A stretch of DNA of 35,207 nt from Duncaniella sp. (GTDB lineage: Bacteria; Bacteroidota; Bacteroidia; Bacteroidales; Muribaculaceae), in contig JAIDCC010000058.1 of NCBI GenBank assembly GCA_029056055.1, positions 1 through 35,207 on the forward strand. Reading direction: 5' to 3'. The position numbers and the translations under genes were made by a program. Under the pieces are notes generated by a model that saw nothing but the letters and a program-made list of their open reading frames with translations, was not told where the DNA came from and did no database searches. Positions 8,643-16,682 of the stretch are shown here, piece after piece; positions within the stretch are counted from its first letter, which is position 1; each line of letters starts with the position of its first letter.

Positions 8643-9965
8643 ATGCATCCGGCTCATCCCAAACCCGACCTTTCATTCTGGAAGCTGTGGAACCTCTCGT
8701 TTGGCTTCTTCGGTGTCCAGATAGCCTACGCGCTGCAGAGCGCCAACATCTCGCGCATCTTCGCCACCCTCGGCGCCGACCCTCATTCGCTCAGCTACTT
8801 CTGGATACTCCCCCCGCTCATGGGTATCATCGTGCAACCCTTCGTAGGAGCCGCCTCCGACCGCACGTGGAACCGCCTCGGACGCCGTCTGCCCTACCTT
8901 CTGCTCGGCGCAGCCATAGCCGTCATCGTGATGTGTCTGCTCCCCAACGCCGGCTCGTTCGGCTTCACGGTGGGCGGCGCGATGGTGTTCGGCTTCGTCG
9001 CCCTGATGTTTCTCGACACATCTATTAATATGGCCATGCAGCCGTTCAAGATGCTCGTGGGCGACAACGTCAACGAGCGCCAGAAGGGACTCGCCTACTC
9101 CATACAGTCGTTTCTCTGCAACGCCGGCTCGCTCGTGGGCTATCTCGCTCCTATCACACTGACCGCTATCGGCATCAGCAACCTTGCACCTCAAGGCCAG
9201 GTGCCCGACACAGTGACCTACTCGTTCTACATCGGAGCCGCTATCCTCGTGTGCTGCGTGGTCTACTCGTTTGTGTTCATCCGCGAGATGCCGCCTAAGG
9301 AATACGCAAAATTCCACGGCATCAAGGAACAGACTAAGGAAACGCGCCGCGAAGGCATGTTGTCGTTGCTTCGCCATGCACCCAAGACCTTCTGGACCGT
9401 CGGTCTCGTGCAGTTCTTCTGCTGGGCAGCATTCATGTATATGTGGACCTACACCCCCGGCGCCATCGCCGCCAACGTGTGGGGCACGACCGACACCGCC
9501 TCCGAAGCCTATCAAACGGCCGGTAACTGGGTGGGCGTGCTTTTCGCCGTTCAGGCTGTAGGCTCGGTCATCTGGGCCGTGTTCATCCCCCGCTTCAAGA
9601 GCCATAAAGCCATCTACGCCCTCTCGCTCCTGTTCGGCGGCATCGGTTTCATCTCGGTGTTCTTCATCACCAATCAGTATGTGCTTTTCGCAAGCTACGC
9701 GCTCATCGGTTGCGCCTGGGCCGCCATGCTCGCGCTCCCCTTCACCATCCTCACCAATTCGATTACCGGTGAAAACATGGGCACCTACCTCGGACTTTTC
9801 AACGGCACCATCTGTCTGCCTCAGATTGTGGCCGCAGCCCTCGGCGGCGTAATTCTTCACCTCGCCGGCGGTTCGCAGCCCCTGATGCTCGTCATAGCAG
9901 GCGTGCTGCTCATCGTGGGCTCGCTCTGCGTCAACCTCATCAAGGAGACCTACGCCGAGGAGTAA
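8643..9965 (+). CDS. MFS disaccharide-type permease (SLC45/GPH-like)
   Basis: A 440-residue permease with about 12 hydrophobic segments. The N-terminal part WKLWNLSFGFFGVQIAYALQ, then PLMGIIVQPFVGAASDRTW and NRLGRRLPYLLLGA, is characteristic of the sucrose/maltose (SLC45-like, GPH-like) branch of MFS carriers, which move disaccharides across the inner membrane by cation symport. I chose the ATG at 8643 (MHPAHPKPDLSFW); an in-frame ATG at 8595 would add 16 residues unlike the family. Convergent with a MATE gene and near the alpha-amylase and glycosidase genes (11512-15211), it fits import of maltose or short maltodextrins, but sucrose cannot be excluded. A fructan locus lies further downstream with its own carrier. 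Confidence 0.85.
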   Translation: MHPAHPKPDLSFWKLWNLSFGFFGVQIAYALQSANISRIFATLGADPHSLSYFWILPPLMGIIVQPFVGAASDRTWNRLGRRLPYLLLGAAIAVIVMCLLPNAGSFGFTVGGAMVFGFVALMFLDTSINMAMQPFKMLVGDNVNERQKGLAYSIQSFLCNAGSLVGYLAPITLTAIGISNLAPQGQVPDTVTYSFYIGAAILVCCVVYSFVFIREMPPKEYAKFHGIKEQTKETRREGMLSLLRHAPKTFWTVGLVQFFCWAAFMYMWTYTPGAIAANVWGTTDTASEAYQTAGNWVGVLFAVQAVGSVIWAVFIPRFKSHKAIYALSLLFGGIGFISVFFITNQYVLFASYALIGCAWAAMLALPFTILTNSITGENMGTYLGLFNGTICLPQIVAAALGGVILHLAGGSQPLMLVIAGVLLIVGSLCVNLIKETYAEE

Positions 9966-9987
9966 TCCCTTCGCACTCCAATCGCTA

Positions 9988-10025
9988 AGAAAGGGAGACT
10001 GCCACACCGGGCGGTCTCCCTTTCT
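9988..10025. terminator. bidirectional terminator between permease and MATE genes
   Basis: A 16-base stem (9988-10003 with 10010-10025, one wobble) around a 6-base loop sits between the convergent genes. On the plus strand TAATTTT follows the stem; on the minus strand the A-rich start of the stem gives a U-containing tail. Confidence 0.85.
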
Positions 10026-10053
10026 AATTTTGCCGATTTCGCATAGCTGCGGG

Positions 10054-11382
10054 TCACGGTGCAGTCCGACGGCGGGTAGCCAGAATCACCACGAGCGTCA
10101 CGGCCTCGGAGGCGGGAATGGCCGCCCACATACCCCACTCTGGAAACAGAGCCGGAAGGAGGTAGAAGAGAGGCACCAGAAAGACCATTCCGCGCAGCAG
10201 GGTGAGAATCATGGCTCGCATCGCCAACCCCAGACTCTGAAAGTAGCCGATGAAAGCGATGTTGACTGCGAAAAACACGGCACACGTCGCGAAAATCGGC
10301 AGTCCCTTGCAAGCTATCACCCCAGCCGCGGATGATGTAGGAATAAACATTCCGACAATGCCGGGGGCACCCAGAACGATGGCCGTAGTCACAATCAGGC
10401 CACACACCATCGCCACTCTGAGACTGACGGCAAACGCCTCGCGTACGCGCCCCATTGCGGAAATACCATTGTTATAGCTGATGATGGGTTGAGCAGACTG
10501 TGCCACGGCGTTGCTCATCATAAACATGAGCGGAAACAGATAGCAGGCTATGCTGTAGGCAGCCACACCGGGTTCGCCGAAGTAGCGCATAAATATTAAA
10601 TTGCCCGTGAGCATCATCACCGACATGGCAATCTCGGTGACAAACGCCGACGAGCCTATCGCTGCCACGCGGGCAAGATTGCCGACGAAGCCCTGCATGG
10701 ATTTGGTGAGACGCAGCACGTAGGAGAAACGGAAATAGGCAATGGCCATGACGCCTCCGACCACAAGACTTGCGGCAGTGGCCACGGCCGCCCCTTTGAC
10801 ACCCATGCCGCAGGGAAATATCAGCACATAGTCGCCAATGATGTTGAGCACGGCTGGAATGATATTAATCATCATGGCATATTTGGGCGAACCGTCGAGA
10901 CGAATCACCATCATGCCGATGCTGCTCCACGTCAGAAAAAGGCAGCCCGGCATGAGCCATGCGAGATAGTCGACGGCAAGTGGCATGAGAAGGTCGGAGC
11001 TGCCGAGCAGACGTGCCACAGGCGCGGTGAAGAGCAGCGAACACGCCACGATAAGAGCCATTACGGCTGTCCCGGCGAGAAACGCCTGCGACATCACGGC
11101 GTTGGCACGAGCATTGTTGCGCCCGGCGAGACACATGCCGCACACCACTGAAGCGCCAATGCCGAGCATCAGCCCGATGCCGGTGGAAACCATGTAGAGT
11201 GGCGCGATGATATTGACCGCAGCGATGCCCTCGGGGCCGACGCCCTGCCCGACGAAAACGCCGTCGACGATTGTGATAAGAGCCGTAAACATCATGCCGA
11301 GCAGCGTCGGGATGAAGATTTTTCGAAAGAGAGTTGAAATCCGGCCGTGAGCATAGTCAAGACCGGTGGTTGTTTCTTCCAT
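10054..11382 (-). CDS. MATE family efflux transporter
   Basis: A 442-residue inner-membrane transporter of the MATE family. It contains the early stretch IPTLLGMMFTALITIVDGVF, a glycine-rich GIGASVVCGMCLAG after the second hydrophobic block, and a second-half repeat with NAVAQSAQPIISYNNG. It differs clearly from the MATE protein at the left edge. I set the start at the ATG at 11382 (MEETTTGLDYAHG) rather than an in-frame ATG at 11436, because a good promoter -7 element lies between the two (11410-11417) and transcription would begin after the upstream ATG. Exported substrate is unknown. The gene has its own promoter and shares a convergent terminator with the MFS permease. Confidence 0.92.
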   Translation of the reverse strand: MEETTTGLDYAHGRISTLFRKIFIPTLLGMMFTALITIVDGVFVGQGVGPEGIAAVNIIAPLYMVSTGIGLMLGIGASVVCGMCLAGRNNARANAVMSQAFLAGTAVMALIVACSLLFTAPVARLLGSSDLLMPLAVDYLAWLMPGCLFLTWSSIGMMVIRLDGSPKYAMMINIIPAVLNIIGDYVLIFPCGMGVKGAAVATAASLVVGGVMAIAYFRFSYVLRLTKSMQGFVGNLARVAAIGSSAFVTEIAMSVMMLTGNLIFMRYFGEPGVAAYSIACYLFPLMFMMSNAVAQSAQPIISYNNGISAMGRVREAFAVSLRVAMVCGLIVTTAIVLGAPGIVGMFIPTSSAAGVIACKGLPIFATCAVFFAVNIAFIGYFQSLGLAMRAMILTLLRGMVFLVPLFYLLPALFPEWGMWAAIPASEAVTLVVILATRRRTAP

Positions 11383-11409
11383 TGTATATAAGTCTTGAGA
11401 AATTCTCTG

Positions 11410-11440
11410 CAAAATTACGCATTTCTTTTTACTCAATCAA
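11410..11440 (-). promoter_or_regulatory. MATE gene promoter
   Basis: On the minus strand, TTG (11440-11438) and TAATTTTG (11417-11410) are 20 bases apart, matching the Bacteroidetes -33/-7 promoter. The predicted start near 11402 gives a leader of about 20 bases and decides the ATG at 11382 as the start codon. Confidence 0.75.
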
Positions 11441-11454
11441 AATTAAGACAAAAC

Positions 11455-11484
11455 GCGCCGACCCTCGCGAGGAAGGGTCGGCGC
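11455..11484 (-). terminator. terminator of the amylase/glycosidase unit
   Basis: A perfect 11-base stem, GCGCCGACCCT (11455-11465) with AGGGTCGGCGC (11474-11484), with an 8-base loop. On the minus strand it follows the glycosidase stop codon (11512) and is followed by GTTTTGTCTTAATTTT. Confidence 0.88.
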
Positions 11485-11511
11485 ACTAAGTTTTGCGGGA
11501 AACCGAAGAAA

Positions 11512-13692
11512 TCAGTCGGCGCGGGTGAGGACCACCGAGCGAACTACGGCCTGATTGGTCGTGATGTTCATGTTTTCGTTTTCGGGTCGGAAGTCGATGG
11601 TGAGAGTGTGCTCGCCTGGGGTGAGGGCCACTTTGACCGAGTTTGACATGCCGTATTCATCCCAGTTTTCGCGGCCGCGCTGAGGCATTACAATCAGGCC
11701 GGCACGTTTCCCGTCGACCGAAAGCGTGCGGATGGCACACTTGTTTTCGGTGTTGACCGGGCCGTTGCCGTTGGCGTAGTCGAGCGAGATGTAGTAATCG
11801 CCCGCAGCGGGGACTTCAACGGGCACGGTGAGCACGGAAGTCTTGTCGTTGCTCGTCGGGCCTACCTTGACGACGACAGACTGACGGGTAGACATCGGTT
11901 CGGAGGCGAAACCTTCCGTGCCGTCGTCGGCCACACCTATCACCTGGTATTCGCCGGGGGCTGAAGCGTCAAAGGTTGTGGCATGGGTAGTGGCGATGCG
12001 CTCGCCGTCCTTGACGATGACGTAATGCCCGATGTATTCGATGGGATTCCAGACCAGCGTCGTGCCGTCGAGGCGGGAGATTGGCGTGAGAGGGGCGTTG
12101 AGGTTGGTCGTCTCGTTGACCTTCATCGGGGGAAGGGCGTTGTCGGCCATGACGATTTCGATTTCAATCGGGGTCTTGGCCTTGGCTGCCTCGCGGGCTG
12201 TGATGGCCGGCTCATGGTCGCGGCCGTTGACGCGGAACGACGCGATGCGCGAACCGTGGCCGCTGACTGTGATGTTGAGCTTGGCGCCGCGGTAGGGGAA
12301 ACCGGTCAGTGTGCGTTTGGCGGCGAGGGGTTCGGGCACAAACGGGGCAAACGTCAGGCGGTCGGTGTCGAAATGTATGCCGAAGAGTATTTTGTGGGTC
12401 ATCGCGATGTTGCCGCTGAGACACCACAGCATGTTCGACGAATTGAGCTCGGTGGCGATGTCGCCGTTTTCGATGTTAAAGTTTTCCTTGTTGGTGCAGA
12501 AGAGCGCCGCCGGGCGGAACACCGAGCCGAAAGCGAGCATCACGCCGCGGGCATTGCCGGCCTTGGCGTTGGCGAGCGCCCACCATGCGCCTACCCACGG
12601 CCAGAGCGATTTGTTATGGTAGGAAGGGATGTCGGCAATCTGCGGGAAGAAAATTGTCGCGCCGAAGGGGGTGACGGGGTTGTTTTCGGTGATGAGCCGG
12701 GCGCGCTCCTCGGGCGCGACGTTCCACATGATGGCGAGCGACTCGCCGAGGGTTTCGGCGCGGGGATTGACCGTGAGGTTGTCGCGCCCGTAGAGATACA
12801 TGGCGTAGTAGCCTTTGTCGGGCATCCAGAGATACTTGTTGATGGCTTCGGCTATCTCGCGGCTCTGCTGCATGGCCTCGTCAGACTCCTTCTTTTTGCC
12901 GAGGAGCGCGGCGGCTTCTGAAAGCACTTTCCAAGCTTCGGCGTGGACCACGGAGGTCGACAGGGTTTCGGTGTTGAAGATGTCGGCACACTGCATCCAG
13001 CGCGGATGGCTCTGCTCGCGCCAGTCGATAAACGAGGTCTCGCCTTTGATGAGCCCTGTTTCGGTGTCGTAGAACGCGGCGCGGTCGGTTTCGAGCGAGC
13101 GTTTCATGACGGGGTAGATGAATTCGAGCCATTCCTGCGAGCCGGTGACCTTGTAGACCTCCCAGGCGGCGGCACACCAAATCTGGCGGTCGGTCGACAC
13201 GGGCCATGCGCCGCCGCTGCCAGTGTCCTGAATGATTCTTCCGAGCGAGTCGACTTTGCGGCGCAGCGAAATCATCGAGGCCTCGGGCTGCATGTAGGCC
13301 ATGGAGAGGAGGATTGAATAGGAGACGTCGCGGGTCCAGACGCCGGCCCACTCCTTACCTGTGCGGAGGGTGGTGTCGGGCTCAACGGCGTTGACCATTT
13401 CGTCGAGCCCCATGTTGTAGATAGCTTCGTGCAGATGGTTGGGGGTGGAGAGCTGCGGGTAGGACGAGATGTCGTTTTTCAGCTTCCATTCTTTGTCGAT
13501 ACCCATGTAGTAGCCCGGCTGGGCCGAGTAGGTCGATACGATTTGATTGGCCGAAGGTGCGGTGGCCATGAAAACGCCCTGCGTGATGGTATCGCCGTGC
13601 CAGCTGTAGGCGGGTGTCTCGACGATGGTCTGCGCCGAGCCCGACATGGCTGCGGCAGCCGCGAGCAATGAGGGCAAACAGATGTTTTTCAT
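11512..13692 (-). CDS. secreted multidomain (alpha/alpha)6-type glycoside hydrolase
   Basis: A 726-residue exported enzyme. A signal peptide (1-20, ending SGSAQ) is followed by a helical catalytic region at about 80-440 with GVWTRDVSYSILLSMAYM (117-134), WPVSTDRQIWCAAAWEVY (163-180), and WPWVGAWWALANAKAGN (364-380). This pattern fits the six-hairpin/MGH1-like glycosidases (glucoamylase and glycogen-debranching-like). After it come a beta-sandwich (about 440-520), a fibronectin III-like segment (about 525-600) and a C-terminal carbohydrate-binding-like sandwich (about 605-726). No lipobox is seen, so it is probably periplasmic. The GH family and bond specificity are not certain; the neighbouring alpha-amylase and maltose-type permease suggest alpha-glucosides. 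Its gene lies 85 bases after the amylase gene, with a hairpin between. Confidence 0.8.
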   Translation of the reverse strand: MKNICLPSLLAAAAAMSGSAQTIVETPAYSWHGDTITQGVFMATAPSANQIVSTYSAQPGYYMGIDKEWKLKNDISSYPQLSTPNHLHEAIYNMGLDEMVNAVEPDTTLRTGKEWAGVWTRDVSYSILLSMAYMQPEASMISLRRKVDSLGRIIQDTGSGGAWPVSTDRQIWCAAAWEVYKVTGSQEWLEFIYPVMKRSLETDRAAFYDTETGLIKGETSFIDWREQSHPRWMQCADIFNTETLSTSVVHAEAWKVLSEAAALLGKKKESDEAMQQSREIAEAINKYLWMPDKGYYAMYLYGRDNLTVNPRAETLGESLAIMWNVAPEERARLITENNPVTPFGATIFFPQIADIPSYHNKSLWPWVGAWWALANAKAGNARGVMLAFGSVFRPAALFCTNKENFNIENGDIATELNSSNMLWCLSGNIAMTHKILFGIHFDTDRLTFAPFVPEPLAAKRTLTGFPYRGAKLNITVSGHGSRIASFRVNGRDHEPAITAREAAKAKTPIEIEIVMADNALPPMKVNETTNLNAPLTPISRLDGTTLVWNPIEYIGHYVIVKDGERIATTHATTFDASAPGEYQVIGVADDGTEGFASEPMSTRQSVVVKVGPTSNDKTSVLTVPVEVPAAGDYYISLDYANGNGPVNTENKCAIRTLSVDGKRAGLIVMPQRGRENWDEYGMSNSVKVALTPGEHTLTIDFRPENENMNITTNQAVVRSVVLTRAD

Positions 13693-13722
13693 TTTCGTGT
13701 AAGGAAGTGTAAAAGATTAATG

Positions 13723-13756
13723 GACAGGCGCACGGGCGAACGCCCCGTGCGCTGTC
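13723..13756 (-). terminator. hairpin between amylase and glycosidase genes
   Basis: GCGCACGGG (13728-13736) pairs with CCCGTGCGC (13744-13752), extended outward by GACAG/CTGTC with one bulge. On the minus strand CATTAATCTTTTAC follows. It may end or attenuate the amylase transcript before the glycosidase gene. Confidence 0.7.
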
Positions 13757-13777
13757 ATGTGTGTGAGGATGGGAGGA

Positions 13778-15211
13778 TTACTTGCTTACGAACACGAGGT
13801 ATTCGCCGGGAGCGAGCGAGGCGGGAATGGCCGCTGCGGCGCCGGTGAAGTAGTCTGTCATGCTGTCGACTGCTGGAGCATCACCATTGAATTTGACGTC
13901 GGCGTTTGCGGCGCCGAGGTTGGTGAGCACCACGATTTTCGACCCGTCTTTCTCGCGCGAGAATGCGTAGATGTCGGGCGACACGGCGGGATAGCTGACC
14001 AGCTCGCCACCCTCGACTCCGGCTGCGAGTTCGCGGCGCGAATGTTTGAGGGCGTTGAGTTTCTGATAGAATTCGAAGTATTCGTTGCGGGGTTCCCACT
14101 CGGGAGCTTTGTCTTTCTCAAAGAATTCGAAAGCGCGGTTCATGCCTGTCTCCTGACCGGTGTAAATGAGGGGCATACCGGGGAGGGTGTAAGAGAGCAC
14201 GGCGAAGGCTCCGGTGAGATTGCCGAGGCGCTCAAACTCGGTGCCTTCCCACGAATTGAGGTCGTGGTTGGTCACCATGTTCATCAGGTAGGTGTCTTTG
14301 GGATATTCGGCAGCCTGCGAGGCGAGGAGGCTGTCGATGGCAGCGGCGTGCTTGACGGGGAATGTGCGGACGTGGCCATCTTTGTCTTTGAAGGTGTACT
14401 GTCCGGCCGTGGCGGCGATTTCGCTGAAGAGGTCTTTCATGGGCCAGTTGTAGCCCATGTCGAAACCGTTTTTCTGAAGTTCGGGTTTGCTGGCTTCGGC
14501 GAGCATGAACACGTCGGGCTTGGCTGCTTCGAGCTGCGGACGGGCTTCGTCCCAGAAGTCGGTGGGCACTTCTCCGGCCACGTCGCAACGGAAACCGTCG
14601 ACGCCCACTTCGGTGAGCCAGAATTTCATTGCGTCAATCATGCCCTGACGCATTTCGGGATTCGAGTAGTCGAAGCAATAGACGTCGGTCCAGTCGTAGA
14701 CGCCCACCATGTTGCCGAGCGAGTCTTTTTCATACCAGTCGGGGTGTTCCGTCACCCAGCGGTTGTCACGCCCGGAATGGTTGGGCACCCAGTCGAGTAT
14801 CACCTTCATGCCCTGCTTGTGGGCTTGGTCGACCATCTGTTTGAACTGGTCGATGGTACCGAATTCGGGATTGAATGCGGTGTAGTCGGCCACGGCGTAA
14901 TAGCTGCCGAGGGTGCCCTTGCGGTCGACCTTGCTGATGGGATGGATTGGCATCATCCAGAGGATATCGACGCCGAGGTCTTTGAGCCGGGGCAGGTGGG
15001 ATGCGAAGGCGGTGACGGTGCCGCTGTCGGTGAACTGACGGAGATTGACTTCGTAGATTACGGCGTTGCGGCTCCAGTCGGGGTGTTTGACGTTGGTAAA
15101 CGTCGAGTCGCGATCGGCGGCGTTTTCGCGTGCCGACGAATGTTTGCCTGTGCATGCCGAGCAGATGAGCGCTCCTATCATGCCGAATGTGGAAAGAATT
15201 TTGGTAAACAT
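13778..15211 (-). CDS. alpha-amylase family glycoside hydrolase (GH13)
   Basis: A 477-residue exported enzyme that cleaves alpha-glucosidic bonds in starch-type oligosaccharides. GH13 regions are all present: region I DWVPNH (140-145), region II GFRCDVAGE (206-214, nucleophile Asp210), region III with acid/base Glu239 in MLAEA, and region IV NHD (315-317). A short C-terminal beta domain follows. The N-terminus has a hydrophobic signal ending ICSAC, so Cys20 may be lipidated, although the residue at -3 is not a classical lipobox residue. The sequence after Cys20 (TGKHSS) is not acidic, which argues against surface export. Exact specificity (amylase, neopullulanase-like, oligo-glucosidase) cannot be fixed. 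It precedes the (alpha/alpha)6-type glycosidase gene on the same strand. Confidence 0.92.
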   Translation of the reverse strand: MFTKILSTFGMIGALICSACTGKHSSARENAADRDSTFTNVKHPDWSRNAVIYEVNLRQFTDSGTVTAFASHLPRLKDLGVDILWMMPIHPISKVDRKGTLGSYYAVADYTAFNPEFGTIDQFKQMVDQAHKQGMKVILDWVPNHSGRDNRWVTEHPDWYEKDSLGNMVGVYDWTDVYCFDYSNPEMRQGMIDAMKFWLTEVGVDGFRCDVAGEVPTDFWDEARPQLEAAKPDVFMLAEASKPELQKNGFDMGYNWPMKDLFSEIAATAGQYTFKDKDGHVRTFPVKHAAAIDSLLASQAAEYPKDTYLMNMVTNHDLNSWEGTEFERLGNLTGAFAVLSYTLPGMPLIYTGQETGMNRAFEFFEKDKAPEWEPRNEYFEFYQKLNALKHSRRELAAGVEGGELVSYPAVSPDIYAFSREKDGSKIVVLTNLGAANADVKFNGDAPAVDSMTDYFTGAAAAIPASLAPGEYLVFVSK

Positions 15212-15232
15212 GATATAATATGAATATGAAAA

Positions 15233-15260
15233 GAAATGTATGGAAGTAACGTTGCGTTAC
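15233..15260 (-). promoter_or_regulatory. candidate operator and promoter of the amylase gene
   Basis: GTAACG (15246-15251) and CGTTAC (15255-15260) form a perfect 6+6 palindrome about 35 bases before the amylase ATG. Next to it on the minus strand is TACATTTC (15240-15233), one base off the -7 consensus. A repressor on the palindrome would cover the region between -33 and -7. The palindrome overlaps the stop codon of the upstream gene. Confidence 0.45.
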
Positions 15261-15982
15261 AGAAAGAAAATCAGATAGCAGAGCATGGCGATGCCGGCTG
15301 CGAGGAGTCCCGAAAGAAATCCGGTCACGAATGAGAGTCGCGACGACGATTGCGCGGTCGCGGCTGGGGTCTGCGGCGTCCTGGCTTCGGGGGCGGGAGG
15401 CGCGTAGACAAGTCGGCCTTGCGAGAGGGTGTAACCCGCGAGGCGCGGATTTGCCTCGGAGATGTCGACGCCTTTGAGAATCATCTGCCCCACGCGGCCG
15501 TTGTCAAGCTCGACGGGGAGTGTCACCTTCTGCTGACAGCGCGACACCTTGATGACGTAAGGAGGTGCGAGGGTCAGGTCACAGCGGCGGCAGAAGGGTT
15601 CGTAGCCGTTGACTCTCACCTTCACCTCTACCCCACCCAAATCGCGTTCGGAACGCACCCATTTGCCATCCGTTGGTTTTACGTCGGCATCGGCAAGGTA
15701 GGTGCCGTCATGGTCGTCGACCACGCGGAAATCTTCTTTGTCGATGTGCTTCCACCACGCGTCGGAGGGAAAACGCTCGAGCGATACGGGTGCGTTGTCG
15801 CGCACGGCCACGCCCTGAAAGATGACGTCGGCATATCCCCGCCGGCGAGCTACGAGAGTGATGTCCGTACCCTCGGCCACCCGCAGGGGCGACTCGAACG
15901 GTCCGGTGGGGAGCGACACGCTGACGGCGCGTCCACACCAGAGCTGTATCTCTTCGACCGTAGGCGGGAGGACTGTTATCAT
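15257..15982 (-). CDS. hypothetical tail-anchored protein with PEGA-like beta region
   Basis: A 241-residue protein I do not recognise. It has no N-terminal signal peptide. The first part is rich in short beta-type strands and reads like a PEGA-type segment (VSVSLPTGPF, then TDITLVARRRGYADVIFQGV). It has a CxxC pair at 131-134 (CRRC) and a further Cys149. A Pro/Ala/Thr linker (about 193-213) leads to one strong hydrophobic helix at 217-240, at the extreme C-terminus. This would place the body in the cytoplasm with a tail anchor in the inner membrane, unless an unusual export route is used. It starts four bases after the stop of the PorT-like gene and is the last of a three-gene unit with the LysM protein, so an envelope role is likely but unproven. 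Confidence 0.75.
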   Translation of the reverse strand: MITVLPPTVEEIQLWCGRAVSVSLPTGPFESPLRVAEGTDITLVARRRGYADVIFQGVAVRDNAPVSLERFPSDAWWKHIDKEDFRVVDDHDGTYLADADVKPTDGKWVRSERDLGGVEVKVRVNGYEPFCRRCDLTLAPPYVIKVSRCQQKVTLPVELDNGRVGQMILKGVDISEANPRLAGYTLSQGRLVYAPPAPEARTPQTPAATAQSSSRLSFVTGFLSGLLAAGIAMLCYLIFFL

Positions 15983-15986
15983 GGGG

Positions 15987-16682
15987 TTATCTCACTCTGA
16001 ACATGTAGCTTAACGTAATCTCGATAGCACTCGTGCGCGAGGCTGCGAAAAAGTCGCTCTTCGAAGCTTTGTAGATGTTGCCGAGTCCGAAGTAGTAGCG
16101 GCCTTCGAGCATCACCGAGTGGCGGTCGCGAAACAGGAGTTCGATGCCGGCGCCCCCCGCAATGCCGTAGTCAAACTTGTTTTCAATCTTCTTGCGGAGC
16201 TGCTCGTTGGTGCGGTAGCCTTGCGGGAAGCCTTGTATCGAGCCGTAGTTTTCGTAGTCGAAATTGGCGGAGATGCGGTCGGAAATGAGGTATCCCACTT
16301 CGGGGCCGAGATTGATGAAACCTCTCACCTTCCGGCTGCCGAAATAGATGTGGGTGAGCAGCGGGAGCTGGAGATAGGTGAGGTGGCGCTTGTAGGAAAA
16401 TTCGGGAGCCTCGTCGCGGGCGAAATCCTCGGCCCAACCGCGCTGCGAGATGTTGAGCTCGGCAATGAGGCCGAAAATCTTTTCCTCGGTGTAGCGCACT
16501 TTGAAACCTGCCTCGAAGCCCTGCACGAATTTCTGATGCACTTCGGGCGAGAACGACATGCGTCCGAGCGTGGCGCCGGCTTTCACGCCGAGAGCCAGGT
16601 TTGGCGAATATTCGCGTTGCGCCATGGCCTGAAGGCCGAAGCACCACGCGATGAGAGCAAACAATATCAGTCGTAACCGCAT
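15987..16682 (-). CDS. PorT-like outer-membrane beta-barrel protein
   Basis: A 231-residue exported protein. A signal peptide (MRLRLILFALIAWCFGLQAMAQ) precedes alternating hydrophobic/aromatic strands typical of the Bacteroidetes PorT/outer-membrane beta-barrel family: LALGVKAGATLGRMSF, GFEAGFKVRYTEEKIFGLIAELN, LPLLTHIYFGSRKVRGFINLGPEVGY, and a C-terminal strand EITLSYMFRV. Family members are small barrels, and PorT itself assists type IX secretion in Porphyromonas; the name here reflects the fold only. The ATG at 16682 shares its A with the upstream TGA stop (TGATG), so it is preferred over the GTG three bases earlier and implies coupling to the LysM gene. Confidence 0.85.
   Translation of the reverse strand: MRLRLILFALIAWCFGLQAMAQREYSPNLALGVKAGATLGRMSFSPEVHQKFVQGFEAGFKVRYTEEKIFGLIAELNISQRGWAEDFARDEAPEFSYKRHLTYLQLPLLTHIYFGSRKVRGFINLGPEVGYLISDRISANFDYENYGSIQGFPQGYRTNEQLRKKIENKFDYGIAGGAGIELLFRDRHSVMLEGRYYFGLGNIYKASKSDFFAASRTSAIEITLSYMFRVR

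Noticed and set aside
8673-10007. A 444-codon open frame on the minus strand
   Set aside because: It is the antisense shadow of the MFS permease, with His/Glu/Ala/Gly-rich composition typical of such shadows.
13757-15223. A 488-codon open frame on the plus strand
   Set aside because: It lies opposite the GH13 amylase gene, which has all four catalytic regions; the antisense frame is open because of GC-rich codon use and its translation has low-complexity His/Glu/Val composition.
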